Of a stretch of DNA of 64,000 bases, positions 23,041 through 34,968 are shown in pieces. Both the position numbers and the translations under genes were made by a program. The notes below the pieces were generated by a model. It was not told the DNA's origin. It did no database searches and saw only the letters and a program-made list of their open reading frames with translations. This DNA comes from Diphasiastrum complanatum (taxonomy: Eukaryota > Streptophyta > Lycopodiopsida > Lycopodiales > Lycopodiaceae). The stretch lies in assembly GCA_029204225.1 (NCBI GenBank), contig CM055113.1, positions 24,773,571 to 24,837,570 of the forward strand. The letters run 5' to 3'. The first letter of the stretch is position 1; every line of letters starts with the position of its first letter.

Positions 23041-23925
23041 AGGTGTGGAGGGAAGACCTTTGGCACCACAAGAACAATTGAGGTATGATAGGAGTTCATG
23101 AGATCATTTGAATGTGACTAATGAACTTCTCAAGGAAGTTGGTAAGTGCACTACATCTAGTGAGGCTTGGGAATCTCTAAAGAAGGTTTTTGAGTCCAAG
23201 TATACATCAAGAGTCCTAACTCTTACGAGGCAAATCTTTGGAAGATTACAAAAGACGGATGAAAGTGCTCATACTTTTTTTTTTAGGGTTAAAGCATTCA
23301 ATGATGAGTTGGCGTGTATTGATGAAAGCATTAAGGAGATAGGACTTGTTCAAGTAGAGTAAGTTCTTAATGGCTTGTTGGATGATCATGCTAATATTGT
23401 TCAAAGTTTTGCTATTCAAAAGACATTTATAGGTATGGAGTACTTGTAAGAAATCTCAAGTTGGAGAGGAGGAGGCTATGTTCTCAAGTTGGAGAGGAGG
23501 AGGCTATGTTCTCAAAGGGCAAGTTCAAGGGCAAGAGTAAGGCCAAGTGGTGTAAAGGACAAGATCAAGGTGAGGCTTCTACTTTTGTTGGCAAGAAGAA
23601 AGATAGATCTAAGCTAAAATGTTTCTATTGTGGAATCAAAGGACATTTTGCTAGTGAGTGCTTCAAGAAAAAAAGAGATCAAGGTGAAACGCAAGGCAAT
23701 TTCATTTTTTATGAGGATGGTGTTAATGAGCAAAATTCAAGGGATTCTTTTTTTATGTCGTCTTGTTTTTTAACCAATGAAGGAGATATGGATCCATGGT
23801 GGATTGATAGTGGAGCAAAATTTCATATGGCATGTCACAAAGAGTACTTTCACTTCTTGGGTGCCTTATGAAGGAGAGAAGAAGGTCATCAACATGGCCA
23901 ATGGTGGTAAAGTTTTTATCAAGGT
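23041..23925 (+). pseudogene. Truncated copia Gag-protease, same family as element 2
   Basis: The reading starts abruptly inside Gag (GVEGRPLAPQEQLRYD, compare Gag residues 42 onward at 10650) and continues through capsid, a CCHC zinc knuckle (CFYCGIKGHFASEC) and the protease motif WWIDSGAKFHM to about 23925. Frameshifts and stops occur near 23100, 23360 and 23450. A 28-bp direct duplication (23461-23488 and 23489-23516) also breaks the frame. LTRs, integrase and RT are absent. The right end meets a different copia in opposite orientation. Confidence 0.88.
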
Positions 23926-23928
23926 GCA

Positions 23929-25230
23929 TTACTTTTTTCTCATATACAAATAGGAATGCTTTCTACCTAGTTCAATAGGAGTATTCACTGGTTTGCAGTC
24001 CTGCAACCTAAACCTGTGCAGCAACTCTTTGACATACTTCACCTGTGTTAAACCCACTCCGTGTCCTTTTTGCCACACCTCTACTCCAAGGCAATAATGC
24101 ATCAGGCTGAGATCTGTCATCTCGAATTGTTCCATGAGGTCTTTCTTGATCATGTCTATCATCTCTTGATTATTTTCCGTAATAATCAAGTCATCAACAT
24201 AAAGAGCAATCAAAGCAACCATACCATCAAAGCATAAAACATATAGATTTGGATCAGAATGTGTTCTCACCATCCCCTTTGAACAAAAATAGGCATCAAT
24301 CCTGCTATACCACACACTTGGTGCTTGTTTGAGACCATAAAGTGCTTTCTTCAAGCGACATACTTTATTTTCCTGTCGCTTCGCTACAAAGCCTTTAGGT
24401 TGATCCATGAACACTTCTTCTTCTAACTCACCATTTAGAAAAGCAGATTTCACATCCATCTGATGCAAAGGCCAACCAAAATGTGAAGCTAAAGCAACAA
24501 GTAGACGTAGAGTATTCCACTTACAAATCGGTGCAAAGGTCTCCTCATAGTCGATGCCTTTACTTTGCGCATACCCTTTGATCACCAATATTGCCTTGTG
24601 CTTTGCTATACTTCCATCTGCATGATACTTAGTTCTGTATACCCATTTGCAACTTATGGGTTTCTTGCCAACTGGTGGTTCTACTAAGTCCCATGTGCTA
24701 TGCTTAGCAATTGACTCCATCATCTCTCCCATGGCCTTGACCCAAATGTCATCATCCTTCGCTTCACCATAAGTCAAAGGTTCTTTGCTTTGAATAATGC
24801 TAGATAAGAGAGCATAATTTGCTTCATACCTTTCAGGTTGTGTCTTCTCTCTTGTTGATCTTCGTAGCTCTCCCTGGCTAGATGATCCTGGAAAGTCATC
24901 CATGTCGCAGCTCTCCAACAATCTCTCAAACCACTTAGGGAGCTTCCTGTCAGGTGATCGGCTTCCTGGTGAAAATGTATTCGACGTTACATCATTCTCC
25001 TTGCGTTTATCACCTGCAACTTCAATCCTTCTTGCACCAAAAGGTTTGTCCCTACCTCTCCAACCTGTCTCTTGAGGTTGAGTAGTATCCTCATGTTCAT
25101 CACTCGGAAGGTCAATGAATGGATCATCATCAGGTGATATCCTCACTATACCATCTTTCCCACTGGATGTGTCTATCTTCCTAGAATCCTCGTCTTCATA
25201 CATCTTCGGATTCATCAAAGATAACATCAC
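23929..25230 (-). pseudogene. Copia element 3 reverse transcriptase with upstream linker
   Basis: A 433-residue open frame. It contains the Pol linker, the RT start (ISCKWVYRTKYHADGS), motif A HQMDVKSAFLNG and the catalytic box LYVDDLII, and continues to the RT connection region (MHYCLGVEVW). The frame ends at the element's truncation point, before RNase H. One change in the usual ETFAPVAKW motif (ETFAPICKW) is visible. RT itself looks intact, but without RNase H and LTR the copy cannot be autonomous. Confidence 0.88.
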
Positions 25231-25319
25231 GGCTTATATGGATTGTGTTTCCACTGAATCAAAACATCTATAGCCCTTCACACGATCATCATATCCTAGG
25301 AATATGCATTTGATAGCTT

Positions 25320-25724
25320 TTACATCAAGTTTACGTCTTTCTTCCTTAGGAATGTGTACAAAGGCCTTACATCCAAAGATTTGCAATGGTTCACCTTTGG
25401 CTTCCTCTTCGTGAATGCTTCCTCAGGTGTTATCTTTGGTATGGCAATGGTAGGACTTCTATTCTGAAGATAGACTGCCGTGCTACATGCTTCTGACCAA
25501 AAATCTTTTGGTAGTTTCATCTCAGCTAGCATAGATTTGACACTTTCCACAATCGTACGATTCTTGCGTTCAGCTACACCATTGAGAGCAGGAGTATGAG
25601 CTTGCATAAATTGCCTTTTAATCCCACATTGATCACAAAGATCATTGAAGTCATTAGACTTGTACTCACCTCCACTATCTGATCTTAGGACTTTGATCTT
25701 CCTACCTGTCTGATTTTCGACCAA
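25320..25724 (-). pseudogene. Copia element 3 integrase, C-terminal half of core
   Basis: Contains the second and third catalytic segments, LRSDSGGEYKSNDF (D) and NGVAERKNRTIVES (E), spaced as in DD35E, then the usual LPKDFWSEA and IAIPKITPEEAF segments. It is separated from the upstream part of integrase (25758-26069) by a stop/frameshift near 25755, and from RT by a frameshift near 25300. Confidence 0.87.
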
Positions 25725-25757
25725 TGCTTTGAAGCTCTTGAAGTTATCAAATGCATC

Positions 25758-26069
25758 TTATTTCTTCTTCAAGAAGTAGATCCATGTCTTACATGACATA
25801 TTATCAATAACGGTCATGAAATAGAAGGCTTTACCTAAGGACACGGTCCTCATAGGCCCGCATAAATCTGTGTGGATTAAATCCAGGATGTTCTTTGCTC
25901 TTGCAACACCTCCTTTATTGAACTTCTCTCGATGCTGCTTCCCATATACACAAGATTCGCACATCGATTTCAAGTGATCTTTTATGGTAGGCAATCCTGT
26001 TACCATCTCCAATTTTCTCATCAAACTGAGGCTTCCCAAGTCCAAGTGACCAAGCCTCTTATGCCACAA
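25758..26069 (-). pseudogene. Copia element 3 GAG-pre-integrase and start of integrase
   Basis: Begins at MWHKRLGHLDLGSLSLMRK, contains the HHCC-type CESCVYGKQHR motif, and reaches the first integrase aspartate in LIHTDLCGPM and the FMTVIDNMS segment. The frame breaks at both ends. Confidence 0.87.
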
Positions 26070-26197
26070 CTCAGTTTACGATGGAATGGATGATACAAGT
26101 CCATGTTGCTCCTTAATTGTAGTATTCCACCTGTACAATTTTGTATTGGGCTCTCTTACTCCATCCGCAATAACTTTGAACTTTTGGTTCACATCCT

Positions 26198-26767
26198 TCA
26201 CAAAGCAGCGATCATGGGGAATTCTACTTTCAACTTTTGATCAGTAACGACTCCAACATAAAGTAGATTTTTCTTCAAACCTGGTACATAAAGTACCTCC
26301 CTGATCATCCTACTTTTGCCATCAGGTAGTTGGATTGAAACGGTGCCTATCCCCTTGATCTTGCACACCTCACCATTTGCTTCTGAAACAGATGTTCCAT
26401 TATCCAACACTTCCAAGCTACTGAACCAATTCTTGTTACCTGTCATGTGTCTTGTGGCTCCCGAGTCAATATACCATGCTTGATCATCTTGATTAGATGA
26501 CAATGCAGATATGAATATGCTAGAGTCTTCAGTCTCACCCTCATCGACAAGGTTACCTGCTTGTTTTGGTTTTCCTTTGCCTTGTTCCACTAGGAATTTG
26601 CGACATTCACTCTTCCAATGGCCCTTTTTATCACAATGGAAGCACTTGCCTTTCTTTTTTGGTCTTACTGGAAGATCCCTCGTCCTCCTAAGACTTGGCA
26701 AATTGTTGTTTAGACTTCTTCTTGCCCTTGCCTTGTTTCTGGCATGTCGCAAGTGCTTGATCGTCAA
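26198..26767 (-). pseudogene. Copia element 3 zinc knuckle and aspartic protease
   Basis: A 189-residue frame with the CCHC knuckle CFHCDKKGHWKSEC and the protease motif AWYIDSGATRHM, followed by the conserved IKGIGTVSIQLPDG and VLYVPGLKKNLL segments. It is frameshifted relative to Gag near 26780 and to the pre-integrase region near 26150. Confidence 0.87.
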
Positions 26768-26795
26768 TATTTTGACATCTAGCTTTCACCATTTC

Positions 26796-27368
26796 TCACC
26801 GCTGTTCTTCCTGCATCAAGATTCCTGTGAGCTCGTCAAAGGTTGGCAATCTTTCTCTTGATGCTATTCTGCTCACAAACATCTGATAGGATTCTACAAT
26901 GCCGCACAATGCATTGTGCACCAGCTCCACATCACGTATGTGCTCACCAATAGAATGCAGTTCATCTCTCATTGTCTTGATTCTGGTCATGTACGTCTGA
27001 ATGTGCTCTCCTTGTTCCATGCGGGCACTATTCAACTTTGACTTCAGAAACATGATTCTTGACGGATTTGACGTCTCGAATTGCTCCTTTAGCACATCCC
27101 ATGCCTGTCTGGGTGTAACAACATCACAAATGTGGATAATGATGTGATCCTTCACTGACAAGTTAATGAAGGTCAAAGCTTTCCTCATCTTTTTATCGAA
27201 CACTTTGATATCCGGTTCATTTGGCGGCCTTCTCTCATTACTTGTGATGACTTCCCACACGTCTTTCTCCATCAGTACGTTTTTCATTTTGAATTTCCAC
27301 ACTGCATAGTTAGAAATCCTGTCCAATTTGCTACTTTCACTCAAAATGGACTCTCCCATATTTGTCAT
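26796..27368 (-). pseudogene. Copia element 3 Gag capsid region
   Basis: From the internal methionine in MTNMGESILSESSKLDRI the frame shows the typical copia Gag fold signature: NYAVWKFKMKNVLMEKDVW, then AWDVLKEQFETSN and the MTRIKTMRDELHSIGEHI region. The open frame itself reaches up to 27422. It breaks before the zinc knuckle. Confidence 0.82.
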
Positions 27369-27422
27369 CGCAAAACTGCTTGAAGCTTCTGTCGTAGGCC
27401 AAAAACAGTATGTTGAGGCCAA

Positions 27423-27880
27423 AAGTGATGTTAGAAGTTGAAAATAATGACCTGCATTTTTTCCCTTACCAGGCCACTCGCCGCTTTTCCACCAATTTGA
27501 AAGCCAAATCGGCGTCGCCTTCCGAAATGCACTCAGTCGTCGACTCCCAACAACTTGCCCAATGAAATGGTGAAATCACTTAGGGCGCACTCCGAACACT
27601 TTCTTTGCCGCAATCACTTTGTTTTGCTGTACCGTACTTGCAGGTACAGTCCGGATGCCCTTCGTTTGGGGGTTATAGACTTTTGTTTGGGTCAAAACGG
27701 GCAAAGGACCCAAAAATAGGGACTTTTCTAGTTTTTGAACTGTTTCTTTACCTTGAAGAAACTTCACTCTTCACTTGTGAAGGGACCCAACTCCAATTTC
27801 AATATGAAAATTTTTAATGAAGTTGAAGGCCAAAATGCACTTCACTTCTTCAGGGCCCTCTTCAACAACCCTTCAGACTC
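27423..27880. other. Unassigned DNA right of copia element 3
   Basis: May contain the leader or LTR of element 3 (minus strand), but I found neither a primer-binding site nor a second LTR copy. It includes a partial palindrome around ACCGTACTTGCAGGTACAGT (near 27640). Confidence 0.4.
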
Positions 27881-28246
27881 TAGCACAAACTAGTAAGCAT
27901 GAAACATAAATCAAGACTCTGCTAATTAGGGTAGCATGAATTGGTAATCATGAAACATAAACGAATGGCATCAGAAACGCACACGCACACTCTAAACCCT
28001 AAAACCATAACACACATGAGGATAAAAAAAAAAAAGAACATAGTAGAGTGCTAATCAAATCTCCCGAACCGTACGGTTATATCGTATTCCAGAATGTCAC
28101 CACATGCTCCCTCCCTACGGCATTTGGGCTTTCTCATGGAACTTATCGTCCAACAAGAAACATCTCAGCCACGTCTTTATCGGAAGAAAACAAGGGCTAC
28201 ACACCTTCCTAGAATTGGGAGTGTTCGTTACATTTAACTCTTTCAT

Positions 28247-28248
<2 letters not shown>

Positions 28249-28321
<73 letters not shown>
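28249..28321. repeat. (CT)n microsatellite in tandem unit 1
   Basis: About 72 bp of pure CT. The corresponding tract in unit 2 (28989-29007) is only 19 bp. Confidence 0.95.
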
Positions 28322-28322
<1 letters not shown>

Positions 28323-29423
28323 AATCTCTCGCTCTCTATTTCTAAGCATGAAAACATAACCAATACACAACACATAAACTATGATCTTGTAAATTAAAAT
28401 AACAGGACTAGGTTAAGATCCTACAAATTAGAGTAGCACAAACTAGTAAGCATGAAACATAAATCAAGATTCTGCGAATTAGGGTAGCATGAATTGAAAA
28501 TCATGAAACATAAAAGAATGGCATCACACACTCACACGCACACTCTTAACCCTAAAATCATAACACACATGAGGATAAATAAAAGAAAAAACATAGTAGA
28601 GTGCTACTCAAAACTCCCGAACCGTACGGTTAGAAACATATATCAAAATTATCGGAATCAGGGTAGCATGAACTGGTAATCATGAAACATAAACAAATGG
28701 CATCACACACGCACACGCACACGCACACGCACACTCTAAACCCTAAAATCATAACACACACGAGGATAAAAAAAACAACATAGTAGATTCCTAACCAAAA
28801 CTCCCCAACCGTACGGTTATATCCTATTCCAGAATGTCACCAAATGCTCCCTCCCTATGGCGTTTGGGCTTTCTTATGGAAGTTATCGTCCAACAAAAAA
28901 CATTTGAACCACGTCTATATCAGAAGAAAACAAGGGCTACACACCTTGCTAGAATTGGGAGTGTTGGTTATCTTTAACTCCTTCATGATCTCTCTCTCTC
29001 TCTCTCCAAATCTCTCGCTCTCTATTTCTAAGCATGAAAACATAACCAATACACAACACATAAACTATGATCTTGTAAATTAAAATTACAGGACTAGGTT
29101 AAGATCCTACAAATTAGAATAGCACAAACTAGTAAGCATGAAACATAAATCAAGATTCTGCGAATTAGGGTAGCATGAACTGGTAATCATGAAACATAAA
29201 CGAATGGCATCACACACGCACACGCACACTCTAAACCCTAAAACTGTACGGTTATATCCTATTCTAGAATGTCACTACATGCTCCCTCCCTACGACGTTT
29301 GGGGTTTCTCGTTGAACTTATCGTCAAACAAGAAACATTTGATGCACACCTTTATCAGAAGAAAACAAGGGCTACACACCTTTCTAGAATTGGGAGTGTT
29401 GGTTACCTTTAACTCTTTCATGA

Positions 29424-29555
<132 letters not shown>

Positions 29556-30126
29556 AATCTCTCGCTCTCTATTTCTAAGCATGAAATCATAACCACACAA
29601 CACATAAACTATGATGTTGTAAATTAATATAACAGGACTAGGTTGAGATCCTACAAATCAAAGTAGCACATACTAGTAAGCATGAAACATAAATCAAGGT
29701 TCTGCAAATTAGAGTAGCATGAACTGGTAATCATGAAACATAAATGAATGGCATCACACGTGCACATGCACACTCTAAACTCTAAAACCATAACACACAC
29801 GAGAATAAAAAAAAAAACATAGTAGAGTGCTAATCAAAACTCCCGAACCATACGGTTATATCCTATTCTAGAATGTCACCACATGCTCCCTCCCTATGGT
29901 GTTTGGGCTTCCCGAACCGTACGGTTATATCCTATTCCAAAATGTCACCTACGCACCAAGGGAGAAACTCTTCCTCACATGGCTCTGGGGGAGGTTATAA
30001 TGAGATCCATGATAATTTGACCGTATTCACCCTGATTTTGATCTCATCATCAAGGTGACATGTTTTTGATTTGAGGTTCTCAATTCGGACTCTCGATTGG
30101 TGTCTCAAAGTAGGGAGATAGATCCT

Positions 30127-30176
30127 CATTAGGGAAAATATGGGCTCAAAATGGGCTCTTTAAAAAATTTCACTTT
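30127..30176 (+). repeat. Left terminal inverted repeat
   Basis: Pairs with 32275-32325 at roughly 80 percent by eye. It is followed by TTAGAGAGAGATTACGTAGAGAGAG, which is also present in the inverted copy near 45350-45400. Confidence 0.5.
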
Positions 30177-30554
30177 AGAGAGAGATTACGTAGAGAGAGA
30201 ATGCAAACTGGTAACTTTTGGTCGTCCTTTTTTGAGTTTTCGGCCTTGCCCGATGTTTAACTTGTATGGTTAACTTCAGACATTAGTTAGTTAATCTGGA
30301 GATGTAATAACTTCTCTGCATGCTCGTTTCAAAATTCGAGACTAGAGCTTTAAGGTTGTAAATCTTGATGTGTTAATTGCAAAAATTGAAGCGGGAGTGC
30401 AACGAGCATTTTTGAAATCTTTGTATGCTTACAATGAAATATGAGGCGGGACGATTTTTCAGCGCAACATAGACATTGCAAAAGTAAGGTATGCTAGATC
30501 TATTCAGTTTGACTTATTGTAGTGTGAAGCATTTATGGATTTTAGCTTTCAACA

Positions 30555-31830
30555 ATGGAAAGGTTCCATTTGCATGTTGCACTTCCTATGGAATGCACTC
30601 CAATTATTAAGAAAAATTCGAAAGCTGTAGAGAATGTTGCTGCTATAGTTAGAGAATTGAGAATGAATAATCATAAGAATATAGATTTGTGGGTGGATGG
30701 ATCAATTTATCCTAATGATCCAGCTACCAATTTGTGTCCAGATTTTAAGTCTGTAACTCATCTTCTCAGATTTGTATCCGAGCGGATTACTTGGATATTG
30801 TCAAAGGTTGTGTGATATTGGAATGCATAGTGTATCTTGTATTAATCAACAAATACAGTTTGCTAATCGACAATTGCAACGTGCAAGACCACAATTTCTT
30901 CATTATGTGCAACACACTAGTGCTGAAAACAATGCAATCAAGCATGCTATATCAGAGTTGAATGCTACAGTCACTACTCTTCAGGGATCAAACCTAGAAA
31001 TGTTAGAATCTATGGAGGAGTTGCGATCCGACAGTTTATAATCTGTTGTTGATATAAAAGTTATCAAAAAGACAATGATGATAAGATAAAGAAAGAGAGT
31101 ACCGATGAAGAATGTTGATGACTTATCTACACACAATGACAATCAGAAAAAATAGATTCGAGCATTTAAGTAAGTTTTCTTATAAACAGTTTATTTGATT
31201 TGTATTGGTCATACAAGTTTCATTTGCATTTAATAATATGCATTATCAATTTATTAAACATAATTTGAGTTTTATATGTTTGTTGCAGATCATATGTTTG
31301 GTGGCAAAGAACTATTTAACAGATTGTTCATGCATCGGATCTTCTTTAAGACATGTTTTACCAAGAAAGTCAGCAAGGCAATGATGAAAAATGCTCGGCT
31401 TGACAAAATGAAAAATGAAATTGCAGAGACTGTTGTGAATAAGGTTCAAACTTACTTGGATGCAAATGTGATACTAGGTGCATGTGATGTTTATGGAATT
31501 AGCAGAAATGCTTATTCTACTTTTTTTAGAGTAGTTAAAGAAGCCTTTTCTCAAGTGTGAAGAAAACATATCTTCCTCGTCCATATCAGGTAAGATTAGC
31601 AAGAAATTATTATAATGATGGAATTTTCAAAGTAGTTGGCCAACCACTTCATATAGCTCAGTTATATAAATCAGAATATGGAGAGTGCAATTACAACGAT
31701 TGCAATAATATTTTTCTTGATAGGGAAAGTATTCTAAAATACATTATTTGATTCTATAAACTAGACGAACATAAAGAAAATGGAAAGATCATTATTGTAA
31801 TAAAATTGGATGAAACCAACATTAGAGAAA
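30555..31830 (+). pseudogene. Decayed intron-containing gene of unrecognised family inside the TIR element
   Basis: Pieces read MERFHLHVALPME (30555), CDIGMHSVSCINQQIQFANR (frame near 30830, likely coiled coil), HMFGGKELFNRLFMHRIFF (31289) through GACDVYGISRNAYSTFFRVV to 31556, then, after a frameshift, KKTYLPRPYQVRLARNYY and VGQPLHIAQLYKSEYG, and after a stop at 31749 GKIIIVIKLDETNI (to about 31825). A splice-like donor AA|GTAAGT at 31170 and acceptor TTGTTGCAG at 31280-31288 would remove 119 bp and keep a frame. I do not recognise the family. IKLDET resembles the first-aspartate segment of some DDE nucleases, but that is only a guess. Position inside inverted repeats suggests a transposon gene. 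Confidence 0.5.
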
Positions 31831-32274
31831 ATTTGGCCTTATAAGGATTGCCACATAGGATGACAATTTTTTGGCAATGTAAAATACTAAAATAAAATCT
31901 TTTTTTTTGCCCGCAGTCCTGGCCACACAGTCTTCGATGATTAGCTATTATGTGGGTAATATAGTATGTGACAAAAAAAAATCATAACTTTTGAACGACA
32001 ACTCGGATTGAGACAATTACAGTGCCATTAGGAAGCCCTTGACGAGAACTTTTCAATGACATCCAACATGACCCAGTTTCAAGCTACGATGAAGAAGTTA
32101 TGGCCAGTCATAGTTTTGGTTGGTCAACACTTGGTCAACCCAATACCTCTTTCAAGCGCAGTTGACCTGTGTGACAGCGTAATCTAATGGCATCGTAATC
32201 GTCTCAATTTGAGTTGTGGTTCAAATTTGAGTGTTTTGATTGGACCATGTGAAAGAAACTTTTGAGAAAAAAAA

Positions 32275-32325
32275 TAAAAGGTATCTTTTTGAAAGGCCCC
32301 TTTTGTGCTCAAATTTTCTCTAATG
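32275..32325 (-). repeat. Right terminal inverted repeat
   Basis: Plus strand ends TGCTCAAATTTTCTCTAATG. Inverted counterpart of 30127-30176. Confidence 0.5.
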
Positions 32326-33020
32326 AATCATCAAAGGTTAAAAGTTGGAACGAGTGAGTCTCACGTCGAGGACTTTTGAACAAGACATGCGTTGATTCGA
32401 TATTCCGTTGGAAGATGCTGATAACGCTTCATCGCGCGTGAATGATTATGATCGGGGTGTCAAAAATCAGGTGCGCATTGAATCCATATCGCATAAGAAG
32501 AGGCTGATATCACATCAGTGCACGAGAGGAGATTGTCCTCTTTGAAAGTATTTGCTTGCAACTCTCTGTCTTGAGGTGCAGACCTCTTTCTTAGCTGGGT
32601 TTTTTTCTTGGAAATAAAGGTTGTATCGTTTCTAATTCAAAATTTGGCCTTTGTAAAACTCTCAACGATTTCTTGGTGGGATGTATAATGTGAATCATCA
32701 TCATGCACAATCCAATTGAATCCATAACATGAATTCACATTCTTGTGAGCACTCGCTTTCATCAAACTTATATCATAATCTAGCACGCTAGCATCGATCT
32801 TGGTATTTTACTATTCTTCTCAGTAAACGCTTTCAAGAAAACTGAGCCACAATCATTTAAGCCTTCTTGAATGTCAATCATGCATCCACAATTCAGTTTC
32901 TTTCCAGCATCCTTCTTGACAGCAAAAAAAAAAATGTCACATTCTCATCAAAGTCCATCACTTTGAAGCTTCACTTATAATTATAGTCAATCTCAACAAA
33001 ATTGTCCAATTCACCGATTA
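32326..33020. other. Unassigned DNA
   Basis: AT-rich spacer between the TIR element and the chitinase block. I see no gene, LTR or structured repeat. Confidence 0.5.
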
Positions 33021-34968
33021 TAGTTCCTTCTCTACTGAGTTTCTTTGCATTCCCTTTGACTCTACTACACATATTTTCTCCCCAACACTTATAAAAATAA
33101 ATTTCACCCAAAGAGATCAATGGGGCAAGACAGAACTCAACAATAGTGGCAATGAGCCTTGATAAGTTAGCTTTTAGTTGATCATAGTCTATTAGTATCA
33201 TTTATTTGTGATGTAATATTAATCTCATGATATTATCAATACAAGCATCATCCACAACCGATCAATGTTTTCTTCTAGAGTGATTTATGATGTAATTGAA
33301 ACTATTTAAGATTATTTGTAATGGTCCTGATGACATGCGGCGAAAGTTGAGGACAACTATTTTGTTATTGACTCCACTAAGCATTGGACATATTAGTCAA
33401 GTGATAAATTTGTAGTTCCTCAACAATGTGAGCAAGTACATAAATGTGTTCAATTGCAAATAGTCACAATTATTGCCCTTTTTGTGCTAATTAGTTAATC
33501 TTCTATATATAAATTGTATATGTATATATGTGCTTGAGCTCAAGCAATTATAACATGCACTACTTTATTGGATGTGTGCTTCTTTGTGGACTACAAGAGA
33601 CTGTAATTTGGTAGGTGCAAAAGTTGTGCATGTGATGATTTTTATGGCAAGTAAAGAATGAAGTGATGATTGCAAATACTTTGTTTGCAAAATTATTGCT
33701 CATGAATGCTTGAAAGATATTGTGATGCGAGAGCTTGATAGTATAGTAAAGTGTGGTTTGAATGATACTCACATCTTTTCCTAACATTTTTATAACTTGT
33801 TACAAGGAAGAGCAATTTTCCATACACTAATATAAATAAACTAATGTGCACAAACTCCCATATTAATATGAACATAGATTATAGTTGCCCACACCTAAAT
33901 TTGGGCATCCTTGGGCATTTCTTTCTCTAAAAACTCTATTTCCTAGTTGGCACTTGTTATAAGGTCTTTTTTGAATTGAAAACTATTCATGGGTTGGTTG
34001 ATGAGGAGTCTTTTAAACTCGCTACCCAATGCTTTATAAGTTTATTAGAAGCTCTCAAATATATGGACATCCAAGTCCTATCCTAACGCCTTCCAACATG
34101 GGACTTATTGCTAGAATAGAAGTCAATTAGAAATTCATATATAAACTGCAGACTAGACAACTAAGATATGGACAACGTCATGACTTCTAATTAGCAAATT
34201 ACTTTATCAACATTTGGGGCTTGAACTTCAATCAAGCACAGTAGGAATGACTCTTTCAAATTTCCCGTCTGCAGAAGTAATTTTAATTTGTGGACTACAA
34301 AACGATCATAGGTATACAATTGAATGCTGGTTGTGTATGTGATGATTTTATGGCAAGAAAGAATGAACGTGGATCGTGAATGATCTGCAAACAAATTGGT
34401 AGTTCGTGGATGTTGGCGATGATAGAAGTTAATAGCGATCAGCATCCTTTGAATGTTACTGTTTTTCGTAATCAGATAGAATATTTGTAATATTTGTAAG
34501 ATTTTGAGTTTATTTTGTGTGTTAGCCATATATTATAAGATGTTGCATCCAGTGTTTTCTGATCTGTAGTGGTAATGCAACAAATCTAAGATGAATTGGA
34601 ATGTAATGTCATTTGCAAAACATAAACCTTCATGTAAATTGTGAACGTGGAAAACCAACATGAAGTAGGAAATTCGCCTCTAGCATTTCTTATAGGTCGA
34701 GCTTTTCAGGGTACGTTTCTGGGCGACAAGCACGACTTATTTGGAAAAAAAAATTGTGAGTGCGATGCACTCCAATGCCTTGAGGCCAACACTCTGGTGG
34801 ACATCGTTGACAAGAATGAATGAATGGATGCCGTATGAATCTTCTGATTGAGCAGGAGTACATATTGATGGCATTATCCAACACCAAATTCCAATATGCA
34901 GAGCACGCATCGGTTAGTGTAAACGCATGGCAAGTGGCCTAGTCATTCCGGCTCTTTCAATATTTAGC

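Larger units (their letters stand above)
23926..27422 (-). mobile_element. Copia element 3, minus strand, truncated at its 3' end
   Basis: Minus-strand Gag, protease, integrase and RT follow one another from 27368 down to 23929 in several frames. RNase H and the 3' LTR are missing, because the element stops where it meets the plus-strand fragment at 23925. I could not find a primer-binding site or LTR right of 27422. Its sequence is close to the remnant at 42306-43175 and distinct from elements 1 and 2. Confidence 0.88.
30127..32325. mobile_element. Candidate DNA transposon with about 45-bp imperfect terminal inverted repeats
   Basis: The left end reads CATTAGGGAAAATATGGGCT and the reverse complement of the right end reads CATTAGAGAAAATTTGAGCA; similarity continues to about 45-50 bp. 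The 2199-bp interval encloses a decayed intron-containing gene of unknown family. I could not see a convincing target-site duplication, so the exact termini are uncertain. About 135 bp resembling the left end occur in inverse orientation at 45312-45446. Confidence 0.5.

Noticed and set aside
28100..29400. Protein-like frame MLPPYG(I/V)WAF with conserved SSNKKHL in three array units
   Set aside because: Each frame runs into the (CT)n tract, substitutions show no clear codon bias that I can judge, and the start context differs. Tandem DNA duplication explains the similarity. A codon-substitution test would be needed to revive it.
34191..34529. 112-codon minus-strand frame in the chitinase 3' flank, with a counterpart at 56626-56955
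   Set aside because: No recognisable domain, AT-rich low-complexity translation, and the conservation is explained by the block duplication.
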